Source: Phallusia fumigata
Lineage: Eukaryota; Chordata; Ascidiacea; Phlebobranchia; Ascidiidae
DNA: 20,950 nucleotides
NCBI GenBank assembly: GCA_008931825.1
Contig: QXVZ01002406.1
Location: forward strand, 1-20,950
Reading direction: 5' to 3'
Shown here piece after piece: positions 1 to 11,451 of the stretch. The translations under genes and the position numbers were made by a program. Position 1 is the first letter of the stretch; the number at the start of each line of letters is the position of its first letter. The notes beneath the pieces were generated by a model, which made no database searches, had not been told where the DNA came from, and saw only the letters and a list, made by a program, of their open reading frames with translations.

Positions 1-3000
1 CAGAAGACACATGGACAAGGTTTATGTGAGTAAGGGATGTAAACAAGCCATGGCCTGCAAAAACAACCAAATGCAGGTAAGAAAAAAAGTCAACCCTATT
101 GCCACAAACGTTTTTTCTTACACTTGTCTCCATTTTTCATGTAGAACGACAGACCATCAGGTAAATCAACCCAATGTAATGGAGATCAAGATAACTCGTT
201 TTGCACTTGTTGCTGTGAAGAGGATTTGTGCAATGCCGGACTTAACGCATGCTCATTCGTAGTATCTGTCCCTACCTCACCACAAGGTTTGTGCCAATTT
301 CTTTTGTTGTTTGTGTTTTTGTCCTAGGTTAGCGGGACAAGGCTTGAATGCGTCATGCTCAAAATGAGACCAGCATTAAGCTATACCTGATTCATGTAGT
401 TTCAGTGGATTTTTTGTTCTTTTTTTTGTTCATTTTTTTGAGTTAGTGACTGCAATTTGGGTCAACCCGTCAGGTTACACTGGGTGAGAGCGATGCCGCT
501 GAACGTTCTTGCTAAGGGAAACACAAGCGACTGAAACAGGATCAGAACCCGCAACTTTGCGTACACAAAGCATTTCTTAACAACATATTCTGACGTAGCA
601 CTGTAATTGTTTCCAATCGGCCCGATTCTAGTGACATTTGCCGAGCGCACTTAGCAGCACTGCAAATCCCAAGTAAAAAATATTCGACGCTTTTCAGTCG
701 GGCATGACAACTGCCCGGCACCGCCAACCAGATTCCCCCACGGAAACATCAACTGCGAGAATGGAGTTTGCAGATACCAATGCACTTCCCCAACATACGA
801 ACTGTGGCCGGCAGGCAGAGATCAGAATGTGTGCGGAGCTGACGGCAACTGGCAATTCGAAACACCATGCTGTGCACGTAAGTTTTCTTGCAAGTCAACA
901 ATAACAGTTGGCAACAAACAAAGGTATCAGGCTCAGTAATAAACGGATAGGTGATCGCTTGGTCTATACATAAGTTTTTTATCACTAAAGCGGCGTTATG
1001 AAACTGGGGATGTTAGAGCAACAAGGCCTAAAAATATTAAATTTTAAGTCATATCGGCAACTGCCCACCGCCGGATTGATTTATTAGTTTAACAATTCAA
1101 ACTGCAGTGCTCACCATATAGCAAAGGCTATTGCGTAAAACATGATAAAGGTGCCTGGAGGTGGAAGGATTGACGAGTCTGACAGTTCTGGCTTTAAACG
1201 CTTGTTAACCAAAATAACATAAAGTTTTTTTGTACTTTTAGGACCTTGTCCACCATACGCTCTCTACGATGGGGTTAGTCTTTATCACTTTAAATCCAGC
1301 AGCTTTGGAATCCTTTTTAGTGCTTTAGTGGATTTGATGAAGTAAGTTATTTTGGCCACAAACGCGGTTAATGTATTTTAGCTTTTAGATTTACTTTAGC
1401 TCAGAACTATTAACTTCACAAACAAATGTCACTGATCGTGCTGGACTGGTGTGGGGTATTACAAGAAGTAAAAGTAAGAAATGCAAAATGAGGGCATTTA
1501 GGCCATTTTAATGTTCTTCGAGAACATGGCACTTTAACATGTCCTCCAAAAAGAGGGCATATGGGAGGCCTAGTTCATGCCAACTCCATTAATTACAGAA
1601 ATCGTTAACTATAACCTAGTTTTAAACGGTAACTCATTTTCATTCATAAAAATTAAAGTGTTGAAGTCCGGCCCAATACCTTGCTCAACAAAATTCAGTT
1701 AATAGAAACCAATTTGCGCGTTTATAGAGGTATTGACATAAGCCGAGAATCGACACTCTCTGCAGCTTTTTCGTATGGAAGTGAACCCCATGCGGATTCA
1801 GTCACCAATTTCAACGACTACGGCGAAAACGCCACTATGTATACTCAACTTCTTGGAGAAAGACTGCAGGCTTCCGAAGAAGGTAACAAAGCTATAGAAA
1901 TTTTTCTCGAAGTTAGGGTCGTAGCATATTTTCCAAACAAAAAATGCCATACTCATTGGCAAAGCATTTCACTGTGAATGAAGCTTTCATGAAGGATAAC
2001 CATAACGGCACGCTNGATTCAGTCACCAATTTCAACGACTACGGCGAAAACGCCACTATGTATACTCAACTTCTTGGAGAAAGACTGCAGGCTTCCGAAG
2101 AAGGTAACAAAGCTATAGAAATTTTTCTCGAAGTTAGGGTCGTAGCATATTTTCCAAACAAAAAATGCCATACTCATTGGCAAAGCATTTCACTGTGAAT
2201 GAAGCTTTCATGAAGGATAACCATAACGGCACGCTTACATATAAATCACAGTACACTAGGCATGCAAGAGGCGTTATACCCAATTACATTTTTTCATTCA
2301 GCAAGGCAAGGGCTAGAAAAAGATGTCAATTGTACAGAGTGGGATAATAAGAAAAAAAATTCATTGTATATAACTGTTCTAACGGCGTTTTGGTGCTCTT
2401 TGGTTCAAAAGGGCACTATGTTTACACACAAGAGAATTCTATGAGTTGTCAGCTGTCTATAGAAGTATAAAGCAAACAGAGTACTTCTTACTCACAGCTG
2501 TTACTACGCACTGACTGTTTTGCGTGTATCTTAATGTTGAATGGGTTTGGTTCTCAAATAGAAGTTAAAGCAAAACAACACGCAACTTCCCCACGAATGC
2601 TGTTTGACTAATTGGCAGTTTGTTCGCAGGTCCAATCAACACAGGTGCTGCAATTCAGTACGCAGTGGACAACTTGTTCAAAACTGAACTGGGCATGAGA
2701 GACGACCGAGTACCAAAGTTAATTTCCATCGTCACTGACAGCAATTCAGATGATGACGTTAAGACAGCGGCTGAAAACGCCAGAAACCTGGGATACTTTG
2801 TAAGTTTGTTTCTGCAAAGTTTTGTTGTTTAATGACTCCGGCTTGAATCTGAGTCGATAAATGGCTACGACTTGCGTCTGTTTCGCAAATTTTGCCACAA
2901 AGGAAACCAACGATCAAAAACAAGCGAAATGATGTCATCCCTGTAAAGCTTACTACCAGGCAACATGTTGGATAGAATCTTACACCATGTCGCTACGTAC

Positions 3001-3278
3001 ACTTAACTAGGGCATGAGCTACTGAGTAAGCTCCGCAAATAATGAACCTGTACCTTAGATAATTGTTGCATTTTATAAAGGTGTACGTGTACGCATTGGA
3101 AAGAGATGGAGTCGTGCTCGACGATCAGCAACTGCTTGACATCACTGGCGACCCAAACCACATCTTCAAATTCAGCACCGACTTGGAAGCACTTTCGCCG
3201 AACTGGATGCAGGACATGATTGACCATTTCTGTGCAGATCCATGTGTCCATGTTCTTCACGATGACAACCTCTTCTAG
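1..3278 (+). CDS. Copy A: secreted LU–CCP–VWA protein, 5' partial
   Basis: Spliced gene entered inside its second LU exon. Exons by GT–AG boundaries and homology to the other copies: 1–76, 145–286 (LU), 698–877 (CCP), 1242–1341, 1728–1882, 2630–2799 and 3081–3278 (VWA), stop TAG at 3276–3278. Splice phases are 0,1,1,2,1,0. The LU part ends in the typical CC-x-x-D-x-C-N motif (CCEEDLCN). The CCP exon has paired cysteines and a G-N-W tryptophan near its end. The VWA part shows the collagen-type motifs NTGAAIQYAVDN and VTDSNSDDD, but its first metal motif reads D-G-V-S-L instead of DxSxS. No transmembrane or GPI signal is seen at the C-terminus, which ends DPCVHVLHDDNLF, so a secreted protein is inferred. 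The signal peptide exon lies left of the window. A partial second copy of the 1728–1882 exon after the N at 2015 is left out of the model. Ligand and function are unknown. Confidence 0.85.
481..665 (-). repeat. tRNA-derived SINE-like repeat in copy A intron
   Basis: This lies in the LU–CCP intron of copy A and is homologous to 4932–5098 in the same intron of copy B. Read on the minus strand it contains a T-arm-like hairpin: stem gcggg, loop ttctgat, stem cctgt (plus-strand 536–552), which resembles a pol III B box. Copy C has a much shorter intron (149 bp against 411 bp) that resumes matching just before the 3' splice site. That fits an insertion before A and B split. I could not identify an A box or the exact ends. 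Confidence 0.4.
1795..2235 (+). repeat. Exact 220-bp direct repeat around a single N
   Basis: Bases 1795–2014 recur at 2016–2235, separated only by the N at 2015, with no difference that I can find. The repeat covers the 3' part of a VWA exon (1795–1882) and the following intron. The second exon fragment has no upstream splice acceptor. Perfect identity next to an N points to two overlapping contig ends placed side by side rather than a biological duplication. Confidence 0.85.
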
Positions 3279-3343
3279 ATATTTACCCAACAAAGCCATC
3301 TATACTCCTACCAGTGTATTGGGACCTTAATGTTAAATGTATC

Positions 3344-3349
3344 AATAAA
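3344..3349 (+). other. Poly(A) signal AATAAA of copy A
   Basis: A canonical AATAAA lies 66 bases after the copy A stop codon and defines a short 3' UTR. Confidence 0.7.
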
Positions 3350-3833
3350 CTGAGCTATGCTTCTCGACTGATTGTGAATTTTTTTCCTTTGCCAGTTGAA
3401 ATAATTTGAGTATGTGTCAATATAATACTCTGCAAAACAAAATGGAGGAGCTTCGAAGTCTATAGCCACTTAGACACGCAGTAAACGAAACACGACAAAA
3501 TCAGTTTGACCTAACCAAGAAAAGTGACTCACAAGGGTCAATAGCAGTGAATCGCAACCTGAAACGCACGCATATTTAGGAGGAGGTCGTTCATTTTGAC
3601 AGTGATTTCTACAAAAAAACTTCTTTCATTGTGCCTTTCACTAAAAAGCAACTATAACGTAAACGCTAAACGGGTGAACGTGCTTTAGTTCATAGTGACA
3701 TATAAACATGAATTACACAAAGTAGCTGTTTACACACCTTGTAAAGGTTTGCACTCCTACGACGTGGTGACTGTTACAATGATAGTACATTGTAAATGTA
3801 GGCACATCTTTAAGGGATCATAAATTTTATTTT
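3350..3833. other. Intergenic spacer A–B, no gene seen
   Basis: AT-rich sequence between the copy A poly(A) signal and the conserved upstream block of copy B. I see no exon homologous to the neighbouring families and no convincing ORF. Confidence 0.6.
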
Positions 3834-4254
3834 TACTGTTTCATGACGAAAGTTCGATAAGGTTCATAGAAAATTTTCATTTTTCAATGCCCGCTTTTGG
3901 TCAAAAGCAAAGCTGACAAACCAGCCAGACAGAGAGGATTTTTTAAATTTTGAAATAATATCCAAGCACTATTTCCACCTTCGGCTCGAAGGACGATAGT
4001 TGTAAATGTCTGAAACGGTTTACGAGTATCATAATTCGGCGCCGTTTTTGTTGTCTACATAAACATAAACAACTTCGGCACAATTTGCACACGTTTTTGA
4101 CGACGTGGTCGCAACAGTTACACGTCAAGACCCTTGACCTTACAACACTGACATAAGTGATTGACAATAAATATTTACTGCGCTATATTATATAACAACA
4201 AGCCCAGTTGCTTCAGCTTTAGTTGTGAAGTCGGTTACAGTAACAAGCAAAACG
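3834..4254 (+). repeat. Upstream block of copy B, duplicated before copy C
   Basis: This stretch, from the ttactgttt motif to the start codon, matches 6015–6437 upstream of copy C with scattered substitutions and small indels. It includes the TATA box and the short 5' leader. The similarity extends into exon 1, so B and C share a recently duplicated promoter. Copy D has an unrelated upstream sequence. Confidence 0.75.
4184..4195 (+). promoter_or_regulatory. TATA-type promoter of copy B
   Basis: The 12-base motif tatattatataa sits 60–71 bases before the copy B start codon and is identical before copy C at 6365–6376. Position and conservation support a core promoter; the transcription start is not visible. 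Confidence 0.55.
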
Positions 4255-6013
4255 ATGAAGTGCTTTGTTGTTGGATTGCTTGCTGTCGCTGTTTTAGCAT
4301 ATGCTGGTAATAATCAGGCATCAGCACTAAAATGTGTCACTTGTCATCGGGCTTCAAGTTTTGAAGAATGCGATCAAAACGACGAACAACAATGTCATGG
4401 TTACGAGGTAAGTTAAAAAACAAATTAACAGATGAAATAAAATCTTAAAAGCTTGTTGGCGTCCAAAATGTAAAATAACGAGACATCCTATTATACGTAG
4501 GATTTGTGTTTGTGCTTCAAACTTCGTCTAATCAACCAGCAAGACAGCAAGATTGTACTTTTTTGCAGGACGCATGTGAAACAGTGGTAAGAAGATATAT
4601 GGACAAGGTTTATGTGAGCAAGGGATGCAAAGAAGCCATGGCCTGCAAAAACAACCAAATGCAGGTAAGAAAATAAGCCAACCTTATTGCTGCAAACGTT
4701 TTTTCTAAAACTTGTTACTGTTCTTGCCGTAGAACAATCGACCTTCAGGGAAATCAACCCAATGCAATGGAGATCAAGTGAACTCGTTTTGTACTTGTTG
4801 CTGTGAGGGCGATTCGTGCAATGCCGGATCAGACACATGCACTCCCAACGTAACTTTCCCTATCACACCACAAGGTTTGTGCTAATTTTTATTTTTATCC
4901 TCATCGGGCGGAACAACGCCTAAATGCGTTATGGGTTAGAGAAATGCCGCTTAAATTTCTTTTTGAGGTAACACAAGCGACCGAGACAAGATTTGAACTC
5001 GCAACCTTCCGCATATCTTAACAACACATTCTGATGTAGTTTCCAATCGGCCTGATTCTAGTGACATTTGTCGTGCGCGGTCATAGTAGCACGACAAAAT
5101 CCAAGTAACAAATATTTGGCGCTTTTCAGTCGGACATGACAACTGCCCGGTACCGCCAACCAGCTTTCCTCACGGAAACATCAACTGCGAGAATGGAGTT
5201 TGCAGATACCAATGCACTTCCCCAACATACGAACTGTGGCCGGTAGGCAGAGATCAGAATGTGTGTGGAGCTGACGGCAACTGGCAATTCGACACACCGT
5301 GCTGTGCACGTAAGTTTTCTCGCAAGTCAACAATAACAGTTGGCAACAAACAAAGGTATCAGGCTCAGTAATAAACGGATAGGGGAACTCTCGGCCTACA
5401 AATAGGTTGTTTATCATTAAAGCAAGAGTTATCGCACTGGGGATAAAAAGGCAACAAGGCCAAAAAATATCACCAGTTCAAACTTCACTGCGTATCATAT
5501 AGCATGATAAAAAATATTGCATAAGATATGCTAAAGTTGAGCGGAGGTTTAAGAATCGGCGGGTCTGACAGTTCTGGTTTTAAACGCTTGTAAACCAAAA
5601 TAACAAAAGTTTTTTTTTGCATTTTTAGGACCTTGTCCACCATACGCTCTCTACGATGGGGTTACTCTTTATCACTTTAAATCCAGCAGCTTTGGAAACA
5701 TTTTTAATATTTTATTGGAACTGATGAAGTAAGTTCTAATGTAATTTAACTTGTTGTCAGTAAGTTAATAAAATTTGCTTACGTTTGGTGTTAGACTAAC
5801 TCCATTAATTGCAGAGATCGTGTTAACTGTCAACTAGTTTTGGGGGTAAACTCACTTTCGTTTCGTTAGATTGTTAAAAAATGCTTTTTTATCAACATTC
5901 CGCTAAAAATGGCGAAAATACTTTGCGCGTTTGTAGAGGTATCCATTTAGGGAAGGAATCGTCAATCGCTGCAGCATTTTCGTATGGAAGTGAACCCCAT
6001 GCGAATTCAGTCA
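4255..6013 (+). CDS. Copy B: secreted LU–CCP–VWA protein, cut by an assembly gap
   Basis: Exons: 4255–4407 (signal peptide and start of LU), 4569–4664, 4733–4874 (LU), 5130–5309 (CCP), 5629–5728 and 5937–6013 (VWA, ending at the N at 6014). All junctions are GT–AG and keep one frame. The start MKCFVVGLLAVAVLAYAG gives a standard signal peptide, followed by the LU opening LKCVTC. LU ends with CCEGDSCN. The CCP exon matches copy A closely. The VWA start reads YALYDGVTLYHF, where the DxSxS metal motif has become D-x-V-x-L. After the gap the sequence jumps to the promoter of copy C, so the last part of VWA (about 160 residues) is absent from the assembly, not necessarily from the genome. Confidence 0.82.
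4932..5098 (-). repeat. tRNA-derived SINE-like repeat in copy B intron
   Basis: Homologue of 481–665, in the same intron of copy B. Minus-strand T-arm-like hairpin: stem gcgag, loop ttcaaat, stem cttgt (plus-strand 4986–5002). Both copies keep pairing in this stem despite substitutions, which favours a tRNA origin. The ends are not defined. Confidence 0.4.
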
Positions 6014-6014
6014 N
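6014..6014. other. Assembly gap (N) joining copy B to the copy C promoter
   Basis: A single N interrupts the VWA exon of copy B. The sequence that follows aligns to the block starting at 3834, several hundred bases upstream of an LU–CCP–VWA gene. The N therefore hides a gap of unknown length containing the rest of B and the spacer. Confidence 0.85.
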
Positions 6015-6364
6015 TTACTGTTTTAAGCTGAAAGTTCAATATGGTTCGTAAAAAAGTTTTATTTTTTAAAGCCTGCTTTTGGTCAAAACCAAAGCTGACA
6101 AGCCAGCCAGCCAGAGAGGACTTTTTTTAGATTTTGAAATAATATCCACGCACTTTCCACCTTTGCCTCGAAGGACGATAGTCGTAAATGTCCTAAACAG
6201 TTTACGAGTGTCATAATTCGGCGTCGTTTTTGTTGTCTACATAAACATAAACAACTACGACACTATTTACACGCGTTTTTGACGACGTGGCAGTTATGAG
6301 TTACGTCAAAACCCTTGACCGCACAACACTGACATAAACACTTGACAATAAATATTTACTGCGC

Positions 6365-6376
6365 TATATTATATAA
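6365..6376 (+). promoter_or_regulatory. TATA-type promoter of copy C
   Basis: Same 12-base TATA motif as before copy B, 62–73 bases ahead of the conserved start codon. Confidence 0.5.
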
Positions 6377-8197
6377 CAACATGTTCCTAGTTGCTTCAAC
6401 TTTAGTTGTGAAGTCGGTTGCAACAATAAACAAAACGATGAAGTGCTTTGTTGTTGGATTGCTTGCTGTCACTGTTTTAGCATATGCTGGTAATAATCAG
6501 GTATCAGCACTAAAATGTATCACTTGTCATCGGGCCTCAAGTTTTGAAGAATGCGATGAAAACGGCGAACAACAATGTCAAGGTTACCAGGTAAATTCGT
6601 TGACAAATCAATTGAAATCTTACGATTATGTTGAGGCATTAAAGTATATTTGAATTCAGTTTTTGCCTATGCCCCCAGATATTCTCGTATTAGGTGAATT
6701 GTGATTGTACTTCGATTTATGTATGTGTATTTGAAATACAAGGGTGGAGAAAGTACATTGCAAAGTGAGTACAGATGATGCTATTCAATTCTTTTTGTTG
6801 CACTTAAAACAGTCTAACCTGTTTTGCACTTGCATTCTGCAGAGCGCATGTGAAACAGTGGTAATAAGATACATGGACAAGGTTTTTGTGAGCAAGGGAT
6901 GTAAGGAAGCCGTGACATGCAAAAACAACCAAATGCAGGTAAGAAATAAGTCAACCTTACTCCTGCCAACTGCTTTTCTCACGCCATTATTGTTGCAGAA
7001 CAACAGGCCTTCAGGAAAATCAACCCAATGTAATGGAGATCAAGTGAACTCGTTTTGTACTTGTTGCTGTGAGGGCGATTTGTGCAATGCGGGTCTAACA
7101 CATGCTCTCCCAAAGTAACTGTCCCTACGTCACCACAAGGTTTTGTTTGGCCTTTTATCCATACCATCATTGATGTTTTAACATACTCCGACGAGTTTAT
7201 TGTCAAATGGTTCGCAAACCCCTAAAAAGGCGTTGTACATGTGGCAGTATTGTAGAGTCCCAACTAATAAATATTCGACACTTTTTAGTTGGACATGACA
7301 ACTGTCCAGCACCGCCAACCAGATTTCCACACGGAAACATCAACTGCGAGAATGGAGTTTGCAGATACCAATGCACTTCCCCAACATACGAACTGTGGCC
7401 GGCAGGCAGAGACCAGAATGTGTGGAGCTGACGGCAACTGGCAATATGACACACCATGTTGTGCACGTAAGTAAACAATGCTTTTGTATATTTAAAATGA
7501 AAATTTATCGAAAACCATTTCTGTTACAGGACCTTGTCCACCGTACACGCTGTACGATTCAGTGGGATTGTATAATTTCAGGCCACGCAGCCTTGAAAAC
7601 GTTTTTCGAACCTTAACTGAAATCATGAGGTAAGTGTGTCGCGAATTCCACGTAAAAAGACATTACTATGATTGAAATAGTAAAGCCATTAGGTGTGCTT
7701 AAAACGCAGTGAATGCTTTGTTTGAGAAAATTTTATCGCGTTTTTTTAATTTAATAATTTTAATTTTAATCAGGAATAGAGGTACATGAATCAAACCAGG
7801 ATTTAGAAGCAAGAAGTTGTTGCACTGGCATATAGAATTCTGCAATTTCTGATTTTTAATGTCTCAAAGCTAAAACTAAACGTCCAGAAATCAGTTTGAT
7901 TATAAAATTATGTTGTGAAATACGCGAAGGGGTGTACATGTCGGTCCCGAATCTACGGCTTTGGCGGGATTTTCTTTCGGCAGTGAACCCTACGCGTCCT
8001 CGGTGATCAACTTTCGAGATCATGGATACAACGCAAGTTTGTACGGCACAATGTTTGGAGAAAAATTGAAAGTTTCCCAAGAAGGTAAAGAAATGTATTT
8101 TGTAGATCACGTTGTTTTTTGTCCAGAAAAATTCCCGTGATTTTATTTTTCTTTCGGCGAAATCCTATCTTCCGTTTTTCATGTAAATGCTATAGAG

Positions 8198-8699
8198 CAA
8201 TGGTCAGCAAACTGTGGGCCGCCTAGTACTTTTTAGTGGGCGGCGGAAACCTTACTCATGTGGGCCGCGTGGTGTATGGGAGCTGGATCCTGACGCGATG
8301 GCGGGGCCAAAACGCGGAGTCGTACTCCATTGCACCACATGTAGACGGTGATTACTTGACATGACAAATAATTATGTGGGGATGCATTGTGATAAAACAA
8401 ACAACAGTATATTTGTTATGTAACAAATGATTTGTGATGGAACAGGCAAGGTCTGAAACACATGAATAACAAAGTATAAAGTGTACTCAACATAAATTTA
8501 ATTGGCGAATTTAAACAATTAAAAATGTGGTTTTATACACAAAAAAGATTTGATTAATTTTAAAAGACATTTTCAATGCAATTTTACAAAACAAACTTGT
8601 CTCAGTTATCTCGTATACGGAACGTTTTACGCTGTTTGGGTCTCTAGTTAAGATTAAATGGAGACTTTGGGCCTTTGTAAAAAAGTTTTCCGACCACTG
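8198..8699. mobile_element. Non-autonomous hAT-like element (MITE), 502 bp
   Basis: The element lies in the sixth intron of copy C. Its ends form imperfect terminal inverted repeats: caatggtcagcaaac at the left and, read in reverse complement, cagtggtcggaaaac at the right. It is flanked by a perfect 8-bp target-site duplication ctatagag (8190–8197 and 8700–8707). An 8-bp duplication and CAnTGGTC-type ends are diagnostic of the hAT superfamily. There is no transposase ORF, so it would need an enzyme encoded elsewhere. Confidence 0.85.
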
Positions 8700-8930
8700 C
8701 TATAGAGGCATGTTTCATAAAAACTTACGTTTTCGGGGGTCGTTTAAAGTATTCAACATTGTTAATTTTTTATTTTTCCAGGTTTATATTGCAAATGCAG
8801 TTTCTCAGCGTTTTTAGAAGCAATTATTCTGCATAAAATTATGTGATTAATGAGTCCTTAATTTCTGCTTGTTAACTTTATTAAACGCTACTTTTTATTT
8901 AAACAGTCACGTACTATAAGTCTTTTGCAA

Positions 8931-8953
8931 TAATGCATTCCTTGAATGCATTA
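8931..8953. repeat. Perfect 10-bp-arm hairpin in copy C intron
   Basis: taatgcattc – ctt – gaatgcatta: perfect 10-bp inverted arms with a 3-base loop. It is followed at about 8965–9025 by a cluster of cggga/tcccg motifs resembling the decayed end of a transposon. No function is assigned. Confidence 0.5.
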
Positions 8954-9922
8954 ATATTTGATTTCTCGGGATTTTCCCGGATTCCCAGGAAAAACCTGAT
9001 CTTTTTCCAAATTTCCGGGATTAAGAAAAGTGTCTCAAATAACAATCCTTAATGGAGAACAACAACGTCATATTTATCGGCTAAGTGACCAAGGTATACC
9101 CAACGCCATTATATTGACTTGAGGAACATTACAAAAAACGCGTAGCTGGTATATCTCAAGAGTTATGATACCATCAGAAACAAACCGAAGTCAAAACCGG
9201 TTGTGTTCTTTGCCAGGTTCACCTGTTAACACGGGAGCTGCGATTCAATACGCAGTAGACAACATGTTTAAGCTTGAACTCGGTATGCGGGACGCACGGG
9301 TGCCAAAATCTATTTCAATCTTCACTGACAGCAACTCGGACGATGACGTGAAAACTCCGGCGGAGAACGCAAGAAGCCTCGGATACATCGTAAGATTTTT
9401 ATGTGAAATTTGCAGTAATCCAAATACCTTCCTTGTGTAAAAAATTTCGACAAACAGTGCAAAAGCAGGGCAACAAAACTGCTTCTACAAATTTGTTTTC
9501 AAGGAATATAAACTATTAATTTGGTGGAAATTAAAATATAAACAACATGTCGGTTAAACTTGACAACAAAGCGGTTGTGTGCTTTACATGTACGTTGTAA
9601 GATAGACTGACTGTGGGCCGCAGGCTATAAACTCCGTCAAAACGAGTTGACACGGGACATGTCTGTCAATCCGGAACTCGACAGACTGTCTTAATCAATT
9701 TTCAAGAAAACATTTTGATCTAAACAGATCTATGTATACGCGTTTGAGAGGGAAGGAGTGGTCTTCGATGACCAACAGTTCCGCGACATCACTGGCGATT
9801 CAAAGCATGTTTTCAAGTTTGGAAGCGATTTTGACAGTTTTCCAGATGATTGGTGGAAGGACATGGAAGAAAATTTTTGCAAAGACCCATGCGTTCATGT
9901 TTTACACAACGACCACGTTTGA

Positions 9923-11417
9923 ATATGGAACTGTTCCTTAACTGACACCACAGACACTAATCTTTGTTGTGCATGACTTATACTAAATGCAATTTCACAA
10001 AATATTCTGAGGTGTGTGCACAATCGATCATGTGCCAAGCTTTTTTCTTGCGAAGTGAAACTACTTTTAATTAGCGTAAAACCTTTCGTGACAAAAAGTG
10101 GTGTTGGCTCTGCCTATACGTTCTGTTCTTACCAAAAAGACAGTGTGACGGAAGTTAACTTTGTCTTAATGGACAAAAATGTTGTAAGTTTGGAAAAAAT
10201 GCAGTGTTGGTGAGAAATGTGATAAATAAAGCATTCTCGGCCTTCAGACAACTGGGAAAAATAAAAATCTGTTAAGCATGCAAGTGTTTCAAAATGAATA
10301 TGGCGAGGCGACACTGTATTTAGTATTTAGAAAATTAGTGCATTTTGCCGAAAGTTAACTGTGATCAAAGGGACATTAATATTGTAAGTTTTGAAAAGCG
10401 GAATAAATACATGCTTGTGATTCCTGTGAGAAACGTAACAATGCATCCCTGGACAATTCTTCACACAACTGAGCACAACAAATATCAGCGGCAAGTTCGT
10501 TCAAGTAAAAATAACACAGCGGCTCTATCAACTCGCGGCAAAAACACTTCCTGACTGAGAGAACCACCAAGACATAGCGTACGGGTGTATTTGATTTCCT
10601 CCTGTTACCTGTGTACAGAGCAGAAACGATAAATGAAAGACCAGGACGCAAGTTTAAAAAGCTGCTCGACATTGCACACTGTCTCCGATAACAGCGATTG
10701 TTAAAACGTTTGCATTACAATGTATTCACTATATACGAGCTGTAAGACGTTTCTAATCAGACTGAAAATTTGTGCCCTTTTCAAGTCATACTTGGCAATG
10801 ATATGCAGAAATACTGCAGGATATCCACAAAGAGTAGGACGTAGTCGGAAAATGCTGTTGTAGTAATAAAAGCGAACAGCGCTTAACAAATTCCGAACCC
10901 CTATTCAGACTCTCAACATTAACGTTGTAAAGCGTCAATTGTTACAAGGGAAGGTTACTTCCTGAGATGTTGGTGAAAGGCAGTGCATCTCGTCGTTTGA
11001 AAGCTTTGTATGACAAGGGAATCAGAAGTAAGTGATTACACCGTATCATTTGCCAAACACCAGTAAAGGAATAAAATCACCTTGGGTGCTTAGGATCTCA
11101 TTAAATTTTTGTTCTGGTATAGGAAAAGAAACGTATAAGCAAAATGCTGCTGCCATATTATCATTATTGCAGTCAGTCATTTTATAATATCTTCAAGATT
11201 TCGAATTCCTACTCGGGATGTCCATCTCAGGGTTGGCATTTCAGAAAACCACATTCGTCCTATACGCCGTCCTTGCTATTTTGCGCGCCGTGTGTTGGCA
11301 GAATCATCGTGTTTGGCAGGAAGTCCTTTACCGCGAAGAATACCCACTGAATTGAAAGGCCAAACGTATTTTGTGACAAATCCTGGAAAAGGAAATTATA
11401 CAAAAGATGTGCTGGCC
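9923..11417. other. Intergenic region after copy C, no gene seen
   Basis: About 1.5 kb with a likely poly(A) signal for copy C (AATAAA at 10225–10230). No exon of the LU–CCP–VWA or 7TM families and no ORF with recognisable features. A short stretch around 10970–11030 resembles 14540–14590, so duplicated 7TM flanking sequence may begin left of 11418. Confidence 0.5.
10152..10397 (+). repeat. Imperfect 46-bp direct repeat in the spacer after copy C
   Basis: Bases 10152–10197 and 10352–10397 align without gaps at about 36 of 46 positions, including an identical ttgtaagttt. The spacing is 200 bp. Both units are followed by a loosely similar AATAAA-containing stretch, so this may be a duplicated 3' end. 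Function unknown. Confidence 0.4.
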
Positions 11418-11451
11418 TGTACAGCTAGCAGAAGGTTGTATTATAACATGT

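Larger units (their letters stand above)
6438..9922 (+). pseudogene. Copy C: LU–CCP–VWA gene with two frameshifts
   Basis: All eight exons are recognisable: 6438–6590, 6843–6938, 6999–7139, 7289–7466, 7530–7629, 7930–8084, 9217–9389 and 9728–9922 (stop TGA 9920–9922). The LU exon 6999–7139 is 141 nt where the other copies have 142. One base is missing near 7096/7097, giving a stop TAA at 7116–7118. The CCP exon is 178 nt instead of 180, with two bases missing in the gtgtg run near 7420–7425, which removes a conserved cysteine. The VWA exons are open and carry NTGAAIQYAVDN and FTDSNSDDD; the first metal motif reads D-S-V-G-L. The start at 6438 is chosen because it matches copy B. Two separate indels favour a decayed gene, but intact splice sites and VWA frame mean sequencing error is not excluded. 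A truncated LU-only protein could still be made. Confidence 0.75.

Noticed and set aside
2016-2103. Second copy of the VWA exon fragment in gene A
   Set aside because: It lacks a splice acceptor and half the exon, and it is base-for-base identical to the first copy across an N, so it is treated as an assembly artefact.
4932-5098. A functional tRNA gene on the minus strand
   Set aside because: Only a T-arm-like hairpin is present; I could not build a cloverleaf or find an A box.
6342-6437. In-frame upstream extension of copy C including an ATG at 6380
   Set aside because: It starts at the TATA box, the ATG is absent from copy B, and the signal peptide fits the start at 6438.
10016-10672. Short open frames on both strands in the C–7TM spacer
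   Set aside because: All are under 100 codons, overlap each other, and lack splice context or known motifs.
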